The notes under the pieces: model-generated
Seen by the model: the letters and a program-made list of their open reading frames with translations, nothing else
What the model was told of the DNA's origin: nothing
The model's database searches: none
In this document: in pieces, positions 50,985-63,400 of the stretch
How positions within the stretch are numbered: the first letter of the stretch is position 1
Layout: every line of letters begins with the position of its first letter
Source: Aphelenchoides besseyi
Taxonomy: Eukaryota; Nematoda; Chromadorea; Rhabditida; Aphelenchoididae
Assembly: GCA_024699855.1 (NCBI GenBank)
Contig: JAMPIQ010000002.1
Coordinates: forward strand, 12,462,001 to 12,526,000
DNA: 64,000 nucleotides
Direction: 5' to 3'
Position numbers and translations under genes: made by a program

Positions 50985-53900
50985 TTAGTTTTTCAGTTGA
51001 GTGGGTCTAGTCAACGCCGTTAACATCACTTGAACGTCTGCGTTTTCGGGTCGCAACGACAGTGCGATTTGTGCCACGTCACGAGCATTTTCGACATCGT
51101 GATTATCAAAAAAGCATTTGGCTCGAAAGAATTGCAGTTGGAAGACAGTCGCTTCGTTATCCGCATATCGAAGAGCTTCAGATGACAATTGCAACGCCTC
51201 TTCGTAAGCAGCATTTTGTCGTTGAATGTCGGCAAGCATATAAAGCAGTTCACAACGTGCCATACGAAGTTGAGGTCGAACAGAAGCAATGTTTCCAGTT
51301 GCACGTTCAGAAACAAAACTCTTGGACCCATCGTCATTCATGATCTCCGAACACTTTTCCAGGGCGTGATGAAAACGATGCATGGCTTCGTCGATTCGGT
51401 TTCGACGATAAAGTGTGCGACCATCTTCGAACAACTTTTTAATCAACAAAACAACGTAATTGGGTTTGTTTTCTGCCGCTATTTGCCAAGTCACAGACCT
51501 GAGTCGTGCACCACGGCGAAGAAAAGCGTCAACCGCATTCTTCTTGTCACCGGTGAGTGCCAATTCAACTGGTCGTAAACCTGAAGTCAAACTTGACATG
51601 TGAAACTTTCCACCAATTACCTTCAAAGTTTTTAGCATCAACTTGCAGTCCCATTTCCAATAAACGTTCAACCAGATTCTTATTAAAATGCAACGCCAAA
51701 TGATGAAGCAAAGTGTTGCCTCGAGTATCTGTCACATGGATGTTACAATTTTGATCAATCAGTAAACTAGCAGTCGAGAAATGTTCATTAACAATTGCGT
51801 GAATTACAGCCGTGAATCCGTTATTATCTTTTGCATCAATGAAAGCACCTAAAAAATTGTTACATTACCATCCTTTAGAAGCAAAATACCTCTGTTCAAA
51901 AGCAGATCAATTAAACCAACATGTCCATTGATTGAAGCCACCATTAGAGGAGTCCATCCTTCAACGGAAGTGTCGGTGTTGATGTCGGTTTGTGAGTTGT
52001 TCAATACACTCAAAACGATATCCCAAGATCCACTATGTACGGCGCAAATTAGTGCTGATTTCCCTTCTTGACACTTTTGATCATAGGCAATCTTGGCACC
52101 TCGCGAGCACAGAAACTGAATAGTCGATTGTTTTCCACTGCAGCATGCGATGAGAACGGCCTTGTTAAGATCGACAACAACATCTGTTTTGTCCAGAACA
52201 TAACGACAAAGTTCAATATTTCCGCACTGAACTGCTTGATCAAATGCGAGACGCACTTCAGCGACACGATCATTTGATTTACTTTTATCGACGTTCTCCT
52301 CAGATTCCAGCGGTTCAGTTTCGAAAATGGAAACAAACATCGAAACACAATCAACAGTCGCTGCATGTACTAAAGCAGTTTTTCCATTTGCATCTCGGAT
52401 TGAAGTGTTCGCGTTGCATTCGATAAGAAAACGGACCGTTTCTTCGTTTTTATGTATAACGGCTTCCATCAATGGTGTTAAAGAAGTCGATTGATTTACG
52501 TCATCAACGTTAGCACCGTACTGTAAAAGTAGTTGAATTAAAATGTTGTTGCCAGCGCGTGCGTAACGATGAATCAGAGAATCGCCATTCGGCCAATGGG
52601 CGTTGGCTGTAGCTCCAGCCATCAACAGAAGCCGTGTAACTTTGTTGTTCGGATAGAAAACGTTGCGTTCGAATAGCAGTGCGGATTGGAGCTTTGAACC
52701 GCCGGCCTTTTGGATCCAGAGAATCTGCGCATCTCGAGTTCGCGGCATTTCAGGAGCCATTTCAGTGGGCATATACTTATGTGGATTCGCCTTAAGAAGA
52801 TGATGACCAAGTTCAAAAAGACCTTCGGTTGTTATTTCGTCCTGTTGAATCAAATGCAAAGCGTGAAGAATATGTCCGTAGCTGAAAGAGTGTATCAAAC
52901 AAAAGGAAATAGTCGCTTACCGAACGTTCACTAAGTAATCTGTGTGGCCGCTGCCATGTAACAAAAACTCGCGCAATGAATTGTGCACTTGAACATACGC
53001 ACCCGAGTTGAGTTTAACAAGAAATGGTTGAATAAGAGTGAGTCTGAAGGTTACAAATGTGAAATCTGAGAATAGAAGTAGCTTACCGTCTTTCCACTTC
53101 TTTAATTGAAATACAGGTTTCCGTATGAGCAGCGTTGAGAATCTTGTAAAGTTGTTCGAAACTTAGTGGTCGCAACGATGCCAATATAACGCTGAATACC
53201 GTCGAAGCGACATGAAATTGTTGGAGTGATCTAAACAAAACATATTGCTGTTTCAATGATATTCTTTCCACTTACGAAAATACACTGTTAAAATGTAGCA
53301 AGTAAAGTTGAGATAGATCAGACGGTAGAAGTGAAGGACTAGTGGCACGTAGTTGAATTCGATCCTGTTCGATCATATCAAGTAACCGTAAGATATAAAG
53401 AGCATTTCCTTTTGATCGATGTATAATTTCGTCAACAAAATTTGCGGGTGCACAATTGAAGCGTCGACACAATTGTGGATTGACCGCAATTCGATAGTCT
53501 ACAAGCAGTCGCATATCGCGTACGATACGTTCATCAACATCCGCATCGTCAATCCAAATCGAACGAGCTTCGGTTCCGATAAAAGGTAAATTCTCTGCTG
53601 ATGCACTTAGAATCCAACGAACCCAAGATGGCAGTTCTGTATGACATGTCTTCAAAAGCCACGCGATTGATTCACCGTTTTCGTTGCGATGGAACTCTGC
53701 CTCCTCAATGGCATCAACAACAAAAATTATACACTCCGTTTGCGCGGGTTTCTGCTGCTCCAACCGCTTCAATGGTTCGACAATCAACAAACGAAACAAT
53801 TCAATGGGCGACATATCAAGTCCACTTTGGTCGTTGCGAATAAGCTCACGAAGTCGAGAATCGTTTTGCACAATGTTTGCGTATGATCGAAGAATTGGAC

Positions 53901-55301
53901 TTGATAACAAATGGGTTGCAATATTACGCACAAATTCCGGAATAATACACGTATTTGGAGCGTAAAGATGACACTCGTGATATGCAACCACACGTTTCGC
54001 CAATCCTCGTAACCACTCGTAATTTCGCGAACTGAGCGTTGAGTCCGAAAGTCCCGATGTGCTCATTGCAATTCCCGAATCGACGGTATCAGCATTCGAA
54101 TCGTTGGCGTAAAATGGTGAGTGAAGTGCCAGTTGCTTCAGGATTGCCGTCTTCCCTGTGCCAGAAGCTCCACGAATCAAAGTAACAGGATTTTGTTCGA
54201 CTACCACGATTTGATGAAGTTCTTTGAACGTCCATTCTCTTCCCAAAAAGATCATCCACTCGGAATTTTCGGCTGCCGTAAAATCATGTAAACCAAAAAG
54301 TAACGGTGTTGTGCTCTTAAAACAAGAGTAACTATCGATTTTGAAGGCCTATAGTTACCGTTGTAATTGACTGGTCAGTAAGTTGAGTGACCGTTTCAAC
54401 AGCTGGTGCGAGACTTCGAAGACTCGGTTGATGAACCAAACCATTCAAATGATATTGCGGTCGATGTTGTGAAGGCTCATCACGGGAGTTATAGGACATT
54501 GAGCGCATTGCGGGGCGACTGACGTTTAGTAAAGAGATCGTTGAATGTGTTGGAGAATGAGGCCCAGCATCATTACGTGATCGGACATCTAGAATCGAAA
54601 AATTTAAGTAAACACAAACTGTGGTCTTACTTCTAGGTCTCCAATTAGCGTCATAAACCTCACCATTTTGTGAATAGGAAGTATCCGGCAAGAAGAGGAA
54701 TTGGCGTTGTAAAGGTCGTGGTGAAACGAGCAAATTTTTCATGTGCTCATGGATCATTTTTTCGGCTTCTTTAGCGTTTGGAGGATTCTAAAACGGTTTG
54801 CATTTACTCGTCCAACAAATGATAATTGCTCACATAGCACGGTAACGGCGGTCTACTGTGGGGATTCCGTATTCGACAACTTCCAGACATAAGTTCTGGA
54901 GCTTGTCGTAAATGTGGAACAGTCATTGAAGCCGGTGAACTTGTTTTAGCAATTTGTTCTGGTGTGCTAACAGTTGAACTGGTTGAGTTTTCGGTGCTTC
55001 CATTCGTGTTGGGCACAACAGTTGAAGCGAACATTTTGGCGCCTCCATAGCGTCCAACAGAAACTGAACCACAAGTTGAAAGCGGTCGTTCAAAATTCCA
55101 ATTCGTTGATTCTTCTCCACGACTAAGAACTTTTCGAGCTCGAGCCAACCGAGGAGTTGCAGGTAAACGAAATAAGCGTGTTCGAAACGGATTCATTTGA
55201 CGAAGCGAACGTCTTAGCGTGCTACTAAACGTTGTGCCATTTCCATTCGAAATCATCGGATCCATCATCAACTCATCGCGTGAAATCATTGGTGTTCCCA
55301 T
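50985..55301 (-). CDS. TANC / Rolling-pebbles-like STAND NTPase-ankyrin-TPR scaffold
   Basis: Exons 55301-54834, 54787-54631, 54588-54359, 54315-53276, 53230-53087, 53043-52921, 52881-51890, 51848-51621 and 51580-50985 give 1,325 residues. The first ~280 are a Ser/Pro-rich disordered head. From about 290 comes a P-loop NTPase (FLGREWTFKELHQIV; Walker A RGASGTGKTAIL; Walker B ECIIFVVDAIEEAEF), then a winged-helix-like part (SKGNALYILRLLDMI), about ten ankyrin repeats (GDSLIHRYARAGNN; SLTPLMEAVIHKNE; GWTPLMVASINGHV; GFTAVIHAIVNEH) and C-terminal TPR helices (KLFEDGRTLYRRNRIDEAM). The same order is found in vertebrate TANC1/2 (postsynaptic scaffolds) and Drosophila Rols (myoblast fusion, sarcomere assembly). 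The Walker A lysine and Walker B acids are intact. The fourth exon begins after an AAG acceptor. Confidence 0.88.
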
Positions 55302-58300
55302 TTTCGCGGTTGCGTTTCAAACGCCACCGCAAAATCGCGGCAATTTGACGTATGTCCACCAAATAAAAGTGTCAATTTCTAAAACATAATTCAATTTTAT
55401 TGATGAAAACTCTAAAGAACACAGTTTCTATTTGTTTCAAAGATTATTTTAACGTCTTGTTTCCACACGAAATCCGAAGAACTCGAAAAATCGCCACTTA
55501 AAAACGCTACGGTTGCTAATTACACTCAGAAAACAAGCACTGGCGATTGTTTGACGGGCAACTTCTTGGATACGTCTCACGACTTTCGTTGGCCATCGGG
55601 TCGTCGTCGGATTCATAGCAAACGCGAAGTGGATGTGAGAAGGATGGACGTGGCGATGCGCAAATCAAATACAAACACCAAAGCGAAAACCGAAAGACTA
55701 GCGATCAGCATTCGACTTTAAGCGTTGCCGTGTATAAACAGTCAAAACTTACAATCGAAAAGAAAGTTAAAAAAGCGAAGTCGTGAATGTTCGTGTTGGC
55801 GTTTAAACGATAGGGTTCCAATTGAAATTCAGTTTGTGTTCTCGTCCTTCAACACATGACGGAGATTGTGCCAATGAAACGATTGCGGTGGGGGTTTTGC
55901 ATGAGCGCAATACGAAAATCGGATTGGAATGCGAGATGGGTTGCGAAAATCGTCGCCATTAAACCCCAAGACTGACGACGATCAGTGAGGCCGAACGGAC
56001 AAATCCGAGCAGATCACGCCCGAACTGACTAACGAAATCATCGTCAATTTTCAGCGCTCTAATGTTCATGTAATTAAACGAACTTCAGTGCACATACGGC
56101 AAAAGTAAAGTCGACGGGGAAATTCGAACGAAAGAAGAGCGAATGTTCAAAATCAGAAGATTTCATCGTCGTAATGCCCAACGGCGAAAAGGGAAAGTGG
56201 CCGCGGAATGCAAATCAATCAAATGTGGAACGACGCGCAAAGACTCAAACATACCACTGAACATGTACTTCTGAGAACATAAACCTCCAAAAGTATACAC
56301 GTTTTTAGGATAATCAAGAGCATTTTAGTGGCCGAAACTTTCAGATACCATCGATATTAACTGTAAATGACTTCATCGTTTTTGATGAGCCGTTTCCACG
56401 TCTACTTCTTCAGTCGAAACCTTTAGGGTTTCACGGCTATAAAGCAACTAGCTCGGGATTATGGACATTGCGCGACGAATAAACTCGACGTTTTATGGAA
56501 GGTTTGGACAAACGTGAACTTCCAGACGTTTAATTGAATCAGAAAACGTGACAGCAAACGGAAACGAATCGTCTTTTTGGAACTTTGTGTTCTCACGGGA
56601 ACTGAAAGCGAAAAGGTTGACAGGCGTACAATTTGCATAAAACCAATGGGCAATTACAGTGAAAAAATGGGTTTTCCGATTAATCGCGCAACATACGAAC
56701 AATGTTATGTAAACAATACGCTTTTACTATTTGAGACGATTCAGCACTCGAAACTTTCAGAAGTGAATGACCGTTCTTTGCACCAACATTCCCCATTACT
56801 CACTGGTTAAAGCGCGAGCGGTCATTTTCGCCGACCGTGCGGTCTTCTGCTCATCAACACGTAGTTTAGCGCCGCAACCAAAGAGCATGACTATTCGAAG
56901 TAAATCTGAGGAGTTTGCTGATCGAAATACAAAATGCGAGCGAATGCAAAATTCTCGTTCTGCGTGTGTGAGCGGAACAAAAGCGATGCAAATGGTGAAA
57001 AGTTTCGAGCGATCGCATCCAATGAAATCGAAGCAGAAGTCATAGGTTTCGATTGAAGAGCGGTTTTGATAAAATAAACGATTGAAGGGAAAGTAATCGA
57101 TACGACGAGCAGAAGTTTGTTGTTTGTTTTGTCAGGAAAAAGGCGGCAAACTCAACCGTTTTGGGTATCGAGAAGCCGATGCACTTGACAATATTCAACA
57201 GCAGAAAAAAATCTCGGCCATCGTTGCCTGCGGGTTGAGTGCAAAAGAAATCGGGTTTTTTTCCGGCGCGCAGTGGGAAAACCCCGAGATGTTTTGCTTC
57301 GAAGCACATTCGGTGTTAAGAGTACGAAGTTGGGAAACGAAATGATAGACAAGAAGATCAGAGACGAGATTGTCATCATCTCTATGGTCATTTGAACGCT
57401 CGCTGTCGACCCAAGCGGTTTCGTCTTTTGTTCTTCGGCCATTCGCTTCGAAGCGCCTTTAATTTGCCATTGACTCGCAATTTTTCTAAACTTTGCTCCT
57501 TCGCTATCGTGCTTTTCGCTGCACCGAGCAATTGGTCATTCTGAGCGTCCGATTTGAACCATCCGACCGCTTTTCGCTCATCGTATTTCTGGCCGATCGA
57601 ACTGCGCTTGTGGTCGATTCCCGGGTCATTCACGATTCTCTACCTTCTCAGAAACGCGCAAAAAGAACTCAATAAGGCGAACGATGTAGCTTAGATGAAC
57701 GAGCAGGTTGATGACCTTATCTCGTTCCAAATGTGCCAAACAATTGGGACGAAACTTTCCATCTGCGATCAACAAGACTAAAAGAAGACTAAACATAAAT
57801 GTTTGCAAGCAGTATTTCATTTTGTGAGAACATTTCACATCGAGAGTTTGATTATAAACAAAGGACCAAACGAGAGGAACGCGTTGTCCGTTAACTTCAG
57901 CTCTGCGGAGTTTAAATGTAAACGTTCGAATGTCGCAATTAGAGAATTGAAAACTCCGTAAATTTTGGAGAAAACGCTCCAGTACGCGAAATCATTTACG
58001 TCCGTTGACCGCCGTTGAATCACACCGAAGAAGTAGCAGCATTATACTCGGACAGTTCGTACAAACGGTTCTCTCGTAAACAATTGAAATGACAAGCTTT
58101 TTGAAATCGTTCTGCGTACACAATTGTAATCATAAGACGTTTGAAGAGATGACTCATCGCGCAGTAACTCCAATGGTTTGTGAAAAAACGGTCGACTGCT
58201 ACGCGTCAGGAAACAAATCGGAGAAATTGCTTGAAAGGCGATTATTTCAACAGCATAACCTTAATTCCGTTTCCGAAGTCCACTTCTCTAATCACGTACC

Positions 58301-59249
58301 TGTTTAAAAACGCATCGATCAATCGGCGTCGACAATTTTCGTTCGACGACCTCGGGAATTCGAAAAATTTGTTCTCTATTGTTGTAATTCGATATGTGAA
58401 GAAAAGGTTTGATTGTTCGTGTAGCCGATGGTTATGCAATTTGCGAGCTTTCGATTTACTCAAACACGTCATTCGAACGTTTTTATTAGTGAATGGGAAA
58501 CAGATAACGAGAAGCAAGAACATCAGTCCGAAGAGTATGAGAAGTTAAGAATCACGATCGTAAGTTCGAAAAAGACCGTTTGTTGTAGCAAGCATGTTAT
58601 ATCGTCACTTTGGGAGCAAAATTCAAAATATGAACGACAAAGACCGTTAACTTGCAATAGACAATGACTGAAGCAAAACACGACTCGACGATTGCGGTGA
58701 CCCATCAGTTTTCTTGCTCTCTGGTTTCCATTTACTCGCAATTCTGTTGTCTACCACAGGGATTTTGAAAACCCAAAAAGGTAAAAAAGAGTTCTGAACC
58801 ATTTCGGCGTGTTTAGAATCTCAAATTTTCGGTCCAGTTCTTGGGGTACCGAGAACAAAATCGAAAGTAAAAAAGTGAAAACAAAGATTCTAAACATAAT
58901 TCTTATGGAAAGTACGCTCATTTCACATCAATCAACCAACTGAAAAGAAGAAGCATAACAATCAGCTGAATCTAAACCTAGTATTTTCGATTCAAAAGGA
59001 CAACATCGGGAGTCAAAGTGCTAATTGAAAGCCGCAGAAACTTTAAAACCATTCAGTTTATTTCGTTCATTTTGTCGAGTAAATTCGTAAGCATTCTGTA
59101 AACTGCTGCCAAACTTGCAGTTTAACGGTTGAAAGTTTGTCATTTTAAACTTTCCGGTATATAAAAAGCGGTTTTTCATTATTCAAATTCATTTTCGGTC
59201 ACGTCTGCACGTCCATCTTCCGCCCTAAAACGTTTTGGTCGACCTTTTC
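55302..59249. other. Long intergenic stretch, no gene supported
   Basis: About 3.9 kb. Minus-strand frames at 57388-57633 and 57626-57838 (the latter with a hydrophobic start, MFSLLLVLLIADG) are open but have no domain and are contradicted by frames on the other strand. I cannot support a gene or RNA here. Confidence 0.4.
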
Positions 59250-61037
59250 ATGGCATTTCAACCACCAAACGAGCACGTTCAACGTGCAAATCGACTTGAA
59301 GAGCAAAACTGGTATCACGGAGTCAGGAGCCGAGATGAGATTCGGTAACTTTAACAGCTCAGCTATTCACAGACATGTTTTTTTCACAGATCAGAGCTCA
59401 AACAACCCGGCGATTTTATCGTCCGATCGACTACGCAACGTGGAGTCGTCGAGATTGTTTTGAATGTTCTCGGCGACAACAAAGAACTCGGCAACCTTAC
59501 TCTTGCGACCACCGGGAAGACTGAAACTCAACCATGGCAGCGATACTACTTGAACATTCTACGCGAAACTCCGAATCGACCTGAGTTCAATAACGTACCC
59601 GATCTCATCACGCACTATCGTCTCTATCCATTGCCCGGTGGACAACGTTTGAAGCGCGGAATTCCGCGTCCTCGTTGGCTTCTCAAGCATCGAGCGGTTC
59701 AGTACAGTCGCAACAACAAGTTGGGCGAAGGTAAATTCGAAACAAAAACAAATTGATTTGTACTTTTTCAGGAAACTTTTGTGAAGTTTTTCGAGGCCAC
59801 ATCCGAGACAATGTCGGATCCGTGATCAGCGTGGCAATCAAGGTCATTAAATGATCAAAGCTTTTATCATTTCTGTAGGTTTGCCAACGCGACGAAAAGG
59901 CCGATGCAACAGCAATCGAAGAGGCTCGACGTTCACTGATGCATGAAGCCAAAATTATGTGTCGCTACAAACACGAGAATGTGATCGAATTCATCGGTGT
60001 TGCCTGCGACCACTTTCCAATTGTGATCGTCATGGCCTTCTGTCCGGGCGGGAGTCTTGAGGGTCATTTAACTTGTCGACATGCGGACATTTCTTCGCTG
60101 GAACTGATTCTCTACGCATTTGAGGTGAGGAAAACAGTTAATTGTCAGTCATTGTGGAGTGTTTAGGCGGCGTACGGCATGCGTTATCTTCACGCTCAAG
60201 GTTGCATTCATCGAGACTTGGCAGTTCGCAACTGTCTGATTGGTTCTAATGGTTCCATCAAAATTGCGGATTTTGGACTGAGCAAGTTGGTTGGCGAGTT
60301 TCAGAACCAGAACGATGTCATGCGCCAAATACCACTACGGTAAGAAAGGGTAATTGATAATCAAAACTTTTGTTTTAGCTGGATGGCTCCAGAGACGCTC
60401 TCACACAATCCGTTGTATTCGTTAAACAGCGATGTGTGGTCTTACGGAGTTATGTGTTTCGAGATCTTCAATCAAGCCCAAGCACCTTTTCACGGAAACA
60501 CCGATCATCGATCCATATCGCGTGCAATTCGTCAACTCAACATGCCAGTACTCCCCGAGAAAATGCCCGACGTTGTCAAATCGATTGTCCGTGAAATTTG
60601 GTTTGTGTTTGATGTCCCCTTCAATATCCAATTCTTTCAGGGTACGTGATCCGGAACAACGTCCGAATTTCAAGCAAATCGTCCCGCGACTTCTCGATCA
60701 TCTCTGCGATCACATGTCCGAGTTTCCAGCGGTGGAGCAACTGGTTGTGAACAAAATCGACGGAGTTCATCGTACCACAATACTAATGGCAAATAATTTC
60801 CATCTTTATCTAATTGATGTTCTTTAGAAGCCGCGGACCGAAGTTCTTAGAAGCGATACGATGGCCACTTCAAAAGAATCAGTTTCCGATGTTTCGACTC
60901 GACGCCGTCGTTCCGCCAGTCGCCGTCCGTTACGTCGCTCCAGTCGTTCGACCTTCTCGCAAACTCGATCAAGTACACGTGGAAGCTCCCAAGCCGATTC
61001 AACTGAACGTCGTACTCACTCCTCCGAAGATCACTGA
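59250..61037 (+). CDS. SH2-domain non-receptor tyrosine kinase (Fer / SPE-8 type)
   Basis: Exons 59250-59344, 59390-59730, 59772-59842, 59879-60124, 60167-60339, 60379-60600, 60641-60771 and a tail ending at 61037, about 490 residues. The SH2 domain starts at residue 20 ([19 protein letters not shown]) with the phosphotyrosine-binding FIVRS. The kinase domain follows: [52 protein letters not shown] and [15 protein letters not shown]2 plus kinase without an F-BAR region is the layout of the nematode-expanded Fer-like group that includes sperm kinase SPE-8. Catalytic Lys, Asp and DFG are intact. The activation segment from DFG to APE contains no tyrosine. The C-terminal tail is uncertain: the Ser/Arg-rich frame ([20 protein letters not shown], stop 61035) is reachable with an AAG acceptor at 60843, but a second frame (stop 61041) is also open. 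Confidence 0.85.
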
Positions 61038-61041
61038 ATAA

Positions 61042-62241
61042 ACAAAGTTAAATTTTGTTTCGACAAACTTTTTGCCGTTCACTTTTATTCCATACATCAA
61101 AGTAGAAACCTTCTATGTGAAATGCACCCAAGTTTGAGTGTATGTCACTGGATATTTAGGCGACCATGTTGATTCCACCAAAAAAAGGAACTCGTAACTG
61201 TTTCCCATCGAAATGTTGTCTGAACTCTCGACGATTTTAAATCGTGTTGTTAGTTAAGAAGACAACTCATCAATCGACTCCAATAATCACTATGAAGCAA
61301 TAAAGCTAAGTGTTCCTGTGTGATAAGTCTCTATAATCGGTTTTCAACCTTTATTAATCTTTGGCGAAATAGTCTCTTCAATAATCTCCGTCAACACAAC
61401 ATGGTGGAGTACATGGAACCCTTGATATTGAACACAAAAATCAAAGGCTGTGAAGATTTCCGAAAATCGATTTCTCGTTCCCAATCAGTCAACTTGAAAG
61501 CCACCATTCAACACGACTAACTTCATGGTCTCGTTGTTATTTTGTACCACAAATTTATGCTCAGGATAACTTCTAAATGAACGCAAAACGACGTCATTTG
61601 ATCATTTGTTTTCACCTGCAATGTTGTCTTTTCACAGTAAGGTGAATGGAATCTAGAAAGCGATGTTGTTTCTCGTGTTTTTGTTATAGAAATTTGACGT
61701 TAAATTTATTGTCCGTTATTTTCAAATCCGTCGAAATTAAAACATTAATCACAACTCATGGCATGAGAGGGATTCTTGACGCAAACAACCATCCAACTTC
61801 CCTTCCCTCATCGCCAACAAACTGGAGATTAAAGAGACCGACCTTAAAATAACAAACGAATTTTAAAGGCGTCGTTAAGTGAGAAACAGGCGTAAGATTA
61901 AGCGATTAATTTCGACTCCAATCAATTAACGACAAACAAATTCGTCGAAATCATGAAGAAATATTTCGGAGCAACAAGTTATTTCTACCTACGGTAGTAC
62001 GCTAGCTATGATTATGACTCGTGAACCCAAAAAAACGAGTGGGTTTTCGTCCTTTTTGCTGTAGATTAGATGTTTTGTTGTAAGGATTCATATTCCCTGT
62101 TCTTAATCGGTAGATTGCCAATGTAACATTGTGAGTTACTGGAGAATGATCCCTGATCATATTCCACTTATTTGTTGGCATCTTAAGAAAACATTTTCTT
62201 TCGCATTTCAATTGGACTCATTTGAGCGCTAATTGATTCCT
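61042..62241. other. Intergenic stretch
   Basis: A short frame at 61401-61520 (MVEYMEPLILNTKIKGCEDF...) has coding-like composition but no relatives or splice context that I recognise. The rest is AT-rich without features. Confidence 0.35.
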
Positions 62242-62644
62242 TTATTCTTCTGCCGCTCTGCAAATCAGGTGCAAATGATGGAGACGTGTTGGTCGGCCGG
62301 ATGAAAAGATAAATCGCATCCCAGCAAATGATTGCAACTTGATGGAGTGCGCCGAAATGCAGTTTTAATTGCTACAGGTGAGTTCTTCCGGGCCCAATGG
62401 CTGACGTAAAGCGAAGATCTACCGCATGGATTCTGTAGTCGATTTCGAAGGAAACGGTTTGTTCAAATTCGAAATTCAGTTGACAGATGATGAACAGCGG
62501 CGTCAACTTTCTCATCCCACAAATCACAACAGGATCGATTGATGGGAACAGAAAGATGCGGTTCTTGACTTTCGGATTGGTGTAATATCTCAATCTAAAA
62601 TAAACAGCCGAACGTCTTAATGTCGATTGACATTCCTCGTCCAT
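62242..62644 (-). CDS. Hypothetical small protein, weakly supported
   Basis: I do not recognise this. A 269-nt open frame from the ATG at 62644 can splice at a GTAGCA donor (62376) to a TTTGCAG acceptor and a short last exon 62257-62242 (...THL-AAEE, stop), giving 94 residues in phase. Composition is protein-like in places (NPKVKNRIFLFPSIDPVVIC; FEQTVSFEIDYRIHAVDLRF). The 118-nt intron is longer than is typical here and no domain is visible, so it may be spurious. Confidence 0.22.
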
Positions 62645-63268
62645 TGGCCATTAGTTTTGGGTCGTTAAAGCGCGCCGCGAACAATTTGAGTTGTTCGACT
62701 CCGTTCGCTCTCCACAGGCTCATCACTTTTTGTTCGGAGTAATTAACCGAAAGCTTTTAGAGTCAATTTGACTGCTCAATTGTTATTGTTGTACGTCAGA
62801 AAGCAATAACACAGCTGTGACATGTTGAGTTATGAGGCCGACCAATTGACACGCGTTGTTCGGAGTCGAGAGTCGAACAAGTGAATGCTTGTCAATAGGA
62901 TTGCCATTCGGTTTGTGTTGGTCAAAGATAAATCAGTCATAAGAAAACTTTTGCTGTTTATAGTGAGTTCATTGATAGAATCGAATATCTCATGCATCCA
63001 AAAAGATGGAAGTGAATTACAATCGAAAATATGCGTTAAAACTATTTAGAATTGAAGTAAATGACCACATTTTGGATTGAATACTCCATTTTCCACTTCA
63101 ACAATCAAATATGAAAAGTCAAAACAAGCAGACGGAATGGGAAACAATATAAACAATGATAGCGAATACATACAGAACTTGCGGACACTGAGAACAAGAA
63201 CATATACCGGCTAGACTGTAACTATTTAATGAAATTAATTAATACAAAAAGGACTCTCGAAGTTCTAG
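62645..63268. other. 3' flank of the homeobox gene
   Basis: AT-rich sequence downstream of the MSX-like stop codon; no gene or RNA recognised. Confidence 0.4.
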
Positions 63269-63400
63269 TCACCATTGTGCAGGGTATTGGAAGGGCAGGA
63301 AGTTTGTTGGTCCAGCGGCTGCTGCTATTGCATTTACTTGAGCGATTTTTGCGTTTTGTTCTGCTGCCTCCTGAAGTCGCTTGTTCTTGGCTCGTCGATT
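63269..63400 (-). CDS. Last exon of an MSX/VAB-15-type homeobox gene (partial)
   Basis: After a TTTGCAG acceptor the minus strand reads NRRAKNKRLQEAAEQNAKIA and ends QYPAQW, 43 residues in all. NRRAK is the end of homeodomain helix 3 (WFQ|NRRAK, split exactly before N51), and NRRAKxKRLQEA is the signature of the MSX/msh class (C. elegans vab-15), which pattern neurons and muscle. The rest of the homeodomain is not in the remaining 600 bases, so the intron exceeds 600 nt and the gene continues past the right edge. An Ala/Gln-rich tail after the homeodomain is normal for homeobox proteins. Confidence 0.7.
   Translation of the reverse strand, partial: NRRAKNKRLQEAAEQNAKIAQVNAIAAAAGPTNFLPFQYPAQW

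Noticed and set aside
57388..57838. Minus-strand frames, one with a signal-peptide-like start
   Set aside because: Opposing frames on the other strand, no splice model and no domain.
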